DNA from: Galerina marginata
Lineage: Eukaryota > Basidiomycota > Agaricomycetes > Agaricales > Galerinaceae
Direction of reading: 5' to 3'
Length of the DNA: 64,000 nt
NCBI GenBank assembly: GCA_023014335.1
Contig: JAECYW010000001.1
Coordinates: forward strand, 3,534,001-3,598,000
The stretch's first letter is position 1. Each line of letters begins with the position of its first letter. Position numbers and translations under genes: made by a program. The notes under the pieces are model-generated. The model worked only from the letters and a program-made list of their open reading frames with translations, was not told the origin of the DNA and searched no databases. This document shows, one piece after another, positions 57,401 to 64,000 of this stretch.

Positions 57401-60400
57401 GCCAGTGAAGGATTGTTCTGAGAGAGCGATAGAGTGTAGACGTAATCCGTGAGATCGAACAACTTGGCCTCGTAAACGCCCCAGATCCTATAAACAAATC
57501 AATCAATACCCATAGATCACGACGACGACAAAATTTTCAGGAAAGCAGTTTCAGGAAAGCAGAAAAATTGGATGGGCACAAAGAAAGGACGGAGGAAAGG
57601 GAAAAAGAATTAAAAAAATTAAGCAAGGAAGTTAAAGCCCCAAAAAATACGCACTTCGGGGTATCCGGATCAGCAGCCATGGCGGCAATGACCTTCCGTT
57701 CATAAACGAGCGGGCCCTTCTTCATCGTCTGCATCTTCGGGAAGAATGTCTTCGAATACCAATCTGGCACTTCCAAGTCCGCAGACTGCGTTTGCAGCCT
57801 CCCGCTGACATGATGCGCAAGTGGTTCAAAATCCGAAAAATTCGCCCGCGTCAACGACATGGTGTCGTCCGTCACGAGCCCCGCACACCCTAGAACAAGC
57901 GGCGGCGGGAAGTAGTAAGTAAGGTCCTGACCCGCCAGCTGCTCAAGGACATCCGGCGAGTTGCTCTTGATGCTCGCCTGGCCGTTACTGTGATCCCCAT
58001 GCACGAAGTTCGACACATCGTACACGACGCCTTGCACCGTAACCCAGTAGTCGTTGTCCCCGGTGTGTTGCGCGACCTCGTTGAGCGACCACGCCTTGTT
58101 GAAGTTGGGGCACAGCAGCCGCCCGAACTCGACGATGTAGAAGATGACGATCGCATTGAAGAGGAAGATGAGCCAGAAGATTGTCACCTTCTCGCGCCAT
58201 GCGAGCTGTACGTCCGGTCGCTTCATCCGTCCAACGATACGGAGCATGAAACTCGGAATGAGCCATGTCGACATCCACACGATGCGCAGCCACCACCGCC
58301 TGGACTTGCTCGTCGGCATTTCCTCCACAGTGTTCGGGGCATCCTTCACTACGATCCCACCAGCTTCCTTGACTCCAGCCGGAGCGGAATAAGGCAGCTC
58401 CGGGGTGCTGCCCATCTCCTTGTCGTACTCCGAACCCCACACCCCGCCGTCATTCACATTCCCAAAGCCCTTTGCAGTGTTCGGCGTTCTGAGGCCGCCG
58501 CTCCCATACTGTGCGTTCGGGTCCTGGTAACGAGCCCCATCGGGTCCGGTCCTGTTCAACAGCAAGTTATCCGCGCTGTCTCCAAAGTACCCCGACGCAG
58601 GCGGTGCCAGGCCCTCATTCCCATGAGTAAAGTCCGTATTATCATCCAACTCATCTTCGCCCTCGTCCTCCCTCGACCCGCTCCGCACCTCCTTCTCCTG
58701 CGCACGCAGTGTATCCTCCACCGTCTTCCACGCAGCGTAACCCAACCAAATCATCCGCTGCCCGCACATAAAATCAGTGCCCTCCCTCCACCCGTTTGCC
58801 CGCGCACACTGCACGATCCGCTCCTCCTCCGATCCGCGCATGGTCGGTACGTATCTTTCGCAAAATTCCCCCACTTCGTAGTGCGCCACGTACTCCACGC
58901 TTTTCCGAGCAACCAGATCAGGAAGGAGCAGGCTCCGGATTTGCGCCTTAACACGGCGTTTGTCGAACGAGTTCGCAGAACTCGAGTCGTTGGGCCGGAT
59001 GCACGAAATGGTCCAGAGATTTGTGCGGTCGAGGGCTGAAAAAATCTCCGATAGGGTAAAATTAAGTTGAGTAGTAACTGGATAGGTCTTGCTCGGGTCC
59101 AGCTGTGGATGCTCATCCGCGGCGGCAGGAAGCGTGTTGTTGGGTGAGAGGATGGGCGATGGCTGCCTGAGGGGACGTGCGGAAACTTGAGCTTGAACGA
59201 TGATGCTCTCGTCCTTGCTGTGCCTCTCTGCCGCAAGACTGGGTCCAGAGAGAAGTTTTGACACGAAGGTCTCTGACGAATTGCGTAATAAAGAAACAAA
59301 GGCCGAATCCACGAGATCCGCATCCTTCTCCACAAAATTGGTGGCGTCGTACGAGGACGAGCCGGCGTAGTGATTGATGCCAAACAACCGCCTGTCAACA
59401 GCGCTGCCCGTGGAAGGGCCAGCCATAAACGACGAATGTACGCCAAACTTGGAAGATAATTCTTGCAGCAGATCGTCGTCCCGCTGGTCGCCGCCCTTGC
59501 CTGATTTAAATGACGAACACGCCTTGTTGATGGCGCCAAGGAGCCCCCCAGGCTTCCTCTGTGCCCTCTCGCTGAGCTGCGAGCCTCTGAGAAGCTCGAT
59601 GCACGCCCCGTTATCCATGATGGAGACAGAAGGTAGGGAGATGCCGTCGGCAGTCATCTGCGAGTTGTACCCGACGCTGTTTTCGAATGTGTGGCGGAGG
59701 ACGTAAGAGTGAAGCAATTCGTCAGCGAAGTTGATGCAGAATTCATCGAAACCGTTTTGCCCATACGCGGAAATGAGGGGCTGGCTGCCTGAGAGCGACA
59801 TTGAGGTCGTACCGGCGGGCCCGCGGGTTTGATATCCGGGCTGGTCGAGGACCACAATTTGTGTCGGAGCAGGAGGAGAGGATGAACTTGGTGCCAAACG
59901 GTGGTTGCATGTCTCGACGATGAACGCGAACAGAATGGCGTACAGATCCTTCACGCACTGGTCCCGCTGTTTCGCACTCTGCTCGGCGTTGAGCAGCACA
60001 GTGAAAAGCTCCTTCCTCACATAACTCGTCTTGTTCGTAAGAATTTGGCTGAGGTCGTCCGACGACACCCCTAGAAGGCGCGCTGCATGGTCCAGAACGT
60101 GTGTGTTGCTCACATACGCGGACACATCATGAGCATCGCCATCGGCAAACTCGAGATTCCCAAGCAGCAGGATGGCAACGATGAGGCTATATATAGACGT
60201 CATGTGCTTAACCTTGAAGCCCAGAGTCCGCATTGCCGCCCTCAGCTCCGTCATCGCGATGGAATCGTCGCTGAAAGGGCCCGAAGGGAGGCGGTAGCAC
60301 CCTGACGACGCCAGGAGGGCATAGTCCGACGAATCTTCGAGGTTGAAAGCGTCCCGCTCCGCCGGAGTCGCACCTGCAAGGAACTGGTAGAAGATATGGT

Positions 60401-61117
60401 AGGTGCGCTCTTCGTGTGTCAGCCTGGTGAGTCGGGACTTGTCCAGGCCGAAAGTGAGGACTTTGGCTGCGCTAATGCGGCCGCGATCCGAAAAGTGGAG
60501 CTCCAGATACCGACCGTGACGCGATGCGTTAGGGCTCATCAACGTCTTCGCATTCCCAAACGAGTCCAACACCGTGTGGAGCGCCTTGATTTGTTCCCCC
60601 AATTTCTGCTCCTTTTTCGAAAATGTTGAGAGCCGGAGCACCTGGTTGAGGAATAGCCTCAGGCTGGAGGACTTTCCCGATCCGGTGATACCTCTTTGGA
60701 ATGAAATGACCGTCAGGGTAATTTTTTTGTTGGATGACGAAAGATGGCTGACCTCGACACAACACCCTGGGATTCGTTCCTCCGACGCATGAGGAGGTAT
60801 ACTCTGGCCGCAAGGTCGTACAAATGAGGCTGCAACGGTCTCGGAGAGTCCACCATGGGAAGACTTGTGTCTTTGTAACACCTGTCTTCATAATCCTTCG
60901 CACTGACATCGTTGACGTTGGCCAAGGTCTTGTAGGGGTTTACAGCGACTAGGTGGGTCGCTCCGATGCGAGTATATGGTAGGTCAGCGCGGAAACGGGC
61001 CTGGAGAACGGCGAGGATGGTGTCGTCGCTGGGGTAAATGGTCGCTGCGCCAGAAGATGAGACGAGGTCGACGAGGTCACCCGAGGCCGTAGCTTGGGTG
61101 CTCTGATTCGAGGCCAT
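54402..61117 (-). CDS. Class V chitin synthase with myosin-like motor domain
   Basis: Nearly 2,000-residue plasma-membrane enzyme that polymerises UDP-GlcNAc into chitin at hyphal tips. Start MASNQSTQA at 61117. The motor-like domain spans roughly residues 1-800, with a P-loop [10 protein letters not shown] formed across intron 1 and a switch-II-like VVLDQPGYQ. Paired membrane helices follow ([38 protein letters not shown]), then a cytochrome b5-like segment ([20 protein letters not shown]). The catalytic domain has [18 protein letters not shown], the [10 protein letters not shown] region, GEDRFLT and the QRRRW motif ([14 protein letters not shown]), then C-terminal membrane helices. A Gly/Met-rich linker leads to a DEK_C-type end ([20 protein letters not shown] ... 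[16 protein letters not shown]). The stop is at 54402-54404. All chitin-synthase catalytic motifs are intact. Confidence 0.95.
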
Positions 61118-61616
61118 CCGGAGAGAAAAGAAAGTCGTTCGTCGCTGTTGCGGACGATGAGTAAGAAAGAAATGAGAGTGGAGGAAGAGAACAAGCCTGT
61201 GATGCAACGAGCTAGTTTCAAGATCAATTAATTATTTGCTTTGGTAATTGTTTAAGTACATAGCAACTTCTACTCCCTCTGAAACGCTTCCTTCGTCTTC
61301 TTCCCAACATCTATCTTGGGCCTCGGCTCTCTGGAAAAGTTTTTCTGCATACACAATCGCGTCCGAAAAGATTAAAATACTTTCTCCCGCCACCTGAGGT
61401 TATCGGCGGCATTCACCCACGAAAAACCTCCACTGAAGACCAACCGCCAAGCACCGGGTCACTTGAATTTTGAATGCGGATCGCTGCCAGTCTACCTGAG
61501 GTGTCGATTTCGTGCGGTCCTATACTTAACCCCATAGGGAACTCCAAGAATACGGAAGTGGGTAACAAAACATTCTGCAGCCGAAGGCACTGTTCTAGTT
61601 CGATAGTTCAGTAATT
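61118..61616. other. Upstream region of chitin synthase
   Basis: The first 140 bases carry the likely 5' untranslated region; the remainder shows no gene. Confidence 0.5.
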
Positions 61617-62448
61617 TCAAGTTTGACTGTGCACAAGCCCACTCCTCCTGCCGATCCCTTCCAAATGATTCTTAATATCCTGCCAATTTTCTTGCTCTGA
61701 TTCGGAAACTCCTGCGATCGTTGAAACGAAGAAACTGCTGACGGCAAACTTGATCGGCTCCTTGTGACCATTCAGAACGCGGGAGGAAGTATAAACATGT
61801 AAGAACCCAAGTGAATTCTTCTCCGACCAGAACCGTTGCGCAATAACCAAGTTCTTTACGCCATGGTCGGATACTATGACACAGGTTTTTAAGCCATTGT
61901 TGATGCTGCCGTCTTCTGTCCTTTGCCAATGCTTGGCTTTATTGAGAGTACGCCCCCTTCTGATGCGCCATCTCTACGAAGCACTTCTCCGAATTCAACA
62001 ATTTTGGCCATCATGCTCGGTACTCTCTGTGTATAGGCGCGATGATCACAGAAGTAGGTCAAACACAACATGCCGTCGGCGTATTTGTCCCAGCTTATAT
62101 TTTCCACACCGAACGAAGTCATTTAAGAAGTTGCCCAATAAAGATATGCGCCATTGCCCTTTTTAATTATCACAAGGCGCCGTAGGTCGATATCCACTAC
62201 ATCTCCAAGGTCAAAGATGAGGAAGTCCGACTGTAACTTGAACGCGATATTTCTGGCACGCAGGTGACCAAGGACGAAGTTAATGAATGGGACCACTGGC
62301 AGCAGAACAAGGCTTTCATCAACCTCTTCATCACTGCGACCCTCGTGGTCGGATGACATTTTGGTGCATCGAAGCGCTCGCCAGAATTATGGAAAGCAGC
62401 TTGGGCTACAGCTTCTTTGAGGCTTCCGAATCCCCCTTTCGGAGACAT
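61617..62448 (-). pseudogene. NLR-like (NACHT) gene remnant
   Basis: The first frame from 62448 contains HNSGERFDAPKCHPTTR, a motif that in Agaricomycete NLR proteins immediately precedes the NACHT P-loop. Here the frame then breaks: one frame ends at 62199, another continues to 62123 and a third covers 61889-62122, none showing the expected GxxGxGKS P-loop or Walker B. I read it as a truncated and frame-shifted NLR remnant. Alternatively it is a different gene using this upstream domain. The downstream frames (61617-61929) are unassigned. Confidence 0.35.
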
Positions 62449-62513
62449 GTAAATGATTCAATGTTACCACAACGCTCAAGTAAACCATTAAAGTGTTCTA
62501 TTGCACCATACAT

Positions 62514-64000
62514 TTATTCTGCAAACGGAACCTCGCCTTTGGAAAGACGGTCTCTCAACTCCTTCAATGTTTTCGGATCATTGTCTGATGACTCCGCAAG
62601 AAAGGTTGTTCCGTCTGGGAGGGTGATGGGTATCTTGATTACCCCACCGTCTAGACTATGGAATGGTGCATTTTTCACAGCGGAAGACGGTGCGCCTGGC
62701 TTGCAGAACGGCTTGTGGCTCTTCCAGTCTGCCTTCTGGCACTCCTTGCTACAGTAACTGGGCTTTTTGTCCATGTCGCACTTTCCTCCACCTGAAGAAC
62801 ATATATTATTTGAATATATATAGAGGAATGAAAAAGAATTGGGCGACAACTTACATTGTGATAACATCTTGCCTGTGTCAGTTTCAATTCCACACCCATC
62901 AGCTGCGCATCGATATCTGGACTGCTTCTTCATCTTTTTCTCCATCATCTTTGTCCTTTCAATATTCAGCTCGGCTTCCCTATCCTCCCAAGCCTTGTAA
63001 GCATTTGCATAGAAATACGCCATCTCAGGGTGCTCGGACACACAATACTGAAATACTTTGGTCCCGAAAGATAAAACCGGAAAGGGGGGAGGGGCTCCTG
63101 GAGGCGATACAAGGCGATAGAGGAGAGCAACCATATTCGTGTGGTGAGCAGCAGCAAGTATGTATCTGCTGAACAGTTCCCAGTCGGTATCAATATGGTG
63201 TCCGGAGATATACCACTCAGCGAGAGTTCCGTGAGCCATGCACTTCAGCTCGTTGGAGGCTTCCGGTGATGAGATAGACTTGATTAAATATTTTCGAGCA
63301 AGGACGCGATCGTACTTGCACCCGAACCCATAGAGGAGTCTGCTCGAAACGTGAGTAGGTTGAAAGAGCTAGGAAGCATTGAAAATTTATGCACCTCACA
63401 CCATATTCATATGCAGCATCTGCATCTCCAGCATCAGCGGCTTCCTTGACAAGGTTGGTAGGATTTTCTGTGAGTACGGTGTTGAGGCCATCCACTCTCC
63501 CGTAAAATCTCTCTGAAAAGTCTCCGACCATGTTCATTTCAGGGCGAGACCGTTCAATTTGCGATATATAAGCCAAACCTAGTTCACGCTCGTCTGTTTT
63601 GTCTACATGAGTATCAGAGATCGCCGAGGGGCGTTGAAAGTGGAAGATAATGGACTGGGGGATTGAGACATATGGATGGACTCTCTCCGGTATGCCCACA
63701 GTTACTATCAGGTCATGAAAGTAGCCGTCGAAGCGGTCTTGCATTTTTCTGTTTAGAGCCTGAGTCGATACACCGATTCTGCATAGCTCGGGCGGACAGA
63801 CCCCGAGCCGTTTGAGTTCGTCGCCAACAGCAGAAGCCAAATTTTTGTCCTCAGTTGTCAACCTCCACGGAGCCATGTTCAACGGTGCATTAGGGCTGCT
63901 CGAATTGTGGTCGCTGAAACCATGTGCGAATGCATGAAGTAGTGCTTTGGCAACTTCCGGTGCAGCCTCCCTTGGTAACTCGGGGAAAAATGCGATCCCG
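62514..64000 (-). CDS. MYND zinc-finger protein with Sel1-like region (5' end outside window)
   Basis: The frame is open to the window edge (GIAFFPELPREAAPEVAK...), so the N-terminus is missing; an in-frame ATG occurs at 63876 (MAPWRLTTEDKN) but upstream coding continues. After DAGDADAAYEYGVR an intron is followed by LLYGFGCKYDRVLARKYL and further helices (AHGTLAEWYISGHH, HPEMAYFYANAYKAWEDREA), resembling Sel1/TPR-like repeats. The MYND finger follows: CAADGCGIETDTGKMLSQC, interrupted by an intron, then GGKCDMDKKPSYCSKECQKA and DWKSHKPFC, with all eight ligands in place. It ends LSKGEVPFAE (stop 62514-62516). This is a large, expanded family in mushrooms, probably mediating protein-protein contacts; its cellular role is not known. 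Confidence 0.85.

Noticed and set aside
57990..59039. 349-codon plus-strand frame within the chitin synthase gene
   Set aside because: Antisense shadow of a GC-rich coding exon. The sense strand encodes motor, membrane and cytochrome b5-like segments of a known family.

Overview
The window is nuclear DNA from a filamentous basidiomycete, most likely a mushroom-forming Agaricomycete. Genes are broken by many short introns (about 45-65 nt, GT-AG) and lie on both strands. Families typical of this group are present: a copper radical oxidase, several cytochrome P450s, a chitin synthase fused to a myosin-like motor, a MYND zinc-finger/Sel1-like protein and a truncated NLR-like piece. No rRNA, bona fide tRNA, CRISPR, bacterial operon or viral replication gene was seen. 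Coding spans below run from start codon to stop codon and include introns. Exon joins were made by eye from frame continuity and splice signals, so individual junctions may be off by a few bases.

Left part (1-32 kb) is accessory and loosely packed. It holds a P450 (2.9-5.0 kb), a GPR1/FUN34/YaaH acetate-type transporter (5.7-6.6 kb, minus) and a membrane-anchored histidine acid phosphatase of the phytase type (7.5-9.5 kb, minus). Then come a second P450, two conserved but unnamed genes on the minus strand (15.6-16.3 and 17.3-18.8 kb), a third P450 (19.3-21.4 kb) and a cell-surface copper radical oxidase (25.1-27.6 kb). Between them lie two well-defined non-autonomous DNA transposons with perfect 8-bp target duplications (10735-11326 and 23244-23719), a decayed P450 tail near 22.7 kb, and a 3-kb block bracketed by inverted repeats that contains a broken transcription-factor-like reading frame.

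Middle part (32-48 kb) has a helix-turn-helix, transposase-derived-looking gene, a fourth P450 (third copy of one family), an MFS sugar transporter, a secreted or anchored alpha/beta hydrolase and a secreted FAD-linked (berberine-bridge type) oxidase. P450s, a BBE oxidase, a hydrolase and transporters look like tailoring and transport functions of secondary or xenobiotic metabolism. No terpene cyclase, PKS or NRPS backbone gene is visible, so a biosynthetic cluster is only a hypothesis.

Right part (48-64 kb) is core housekeeping: coatomer beta' subunit (COPI), a small membrane protein, a nearly 2,000-residue class V chitin synthase, an NLR-like remnant, and a MYND-finger protein that runs off the right edge.

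Most notable are the two 8-bp-TSD elements (one carrying a tRNA-like A/B-box pair), very small exons of 9-22 nt in several genes, a GC-AG intron in one P450, the three-copy P450 family with its decayed fourth tail, and the inverted-repeat-bracketed broken gene.
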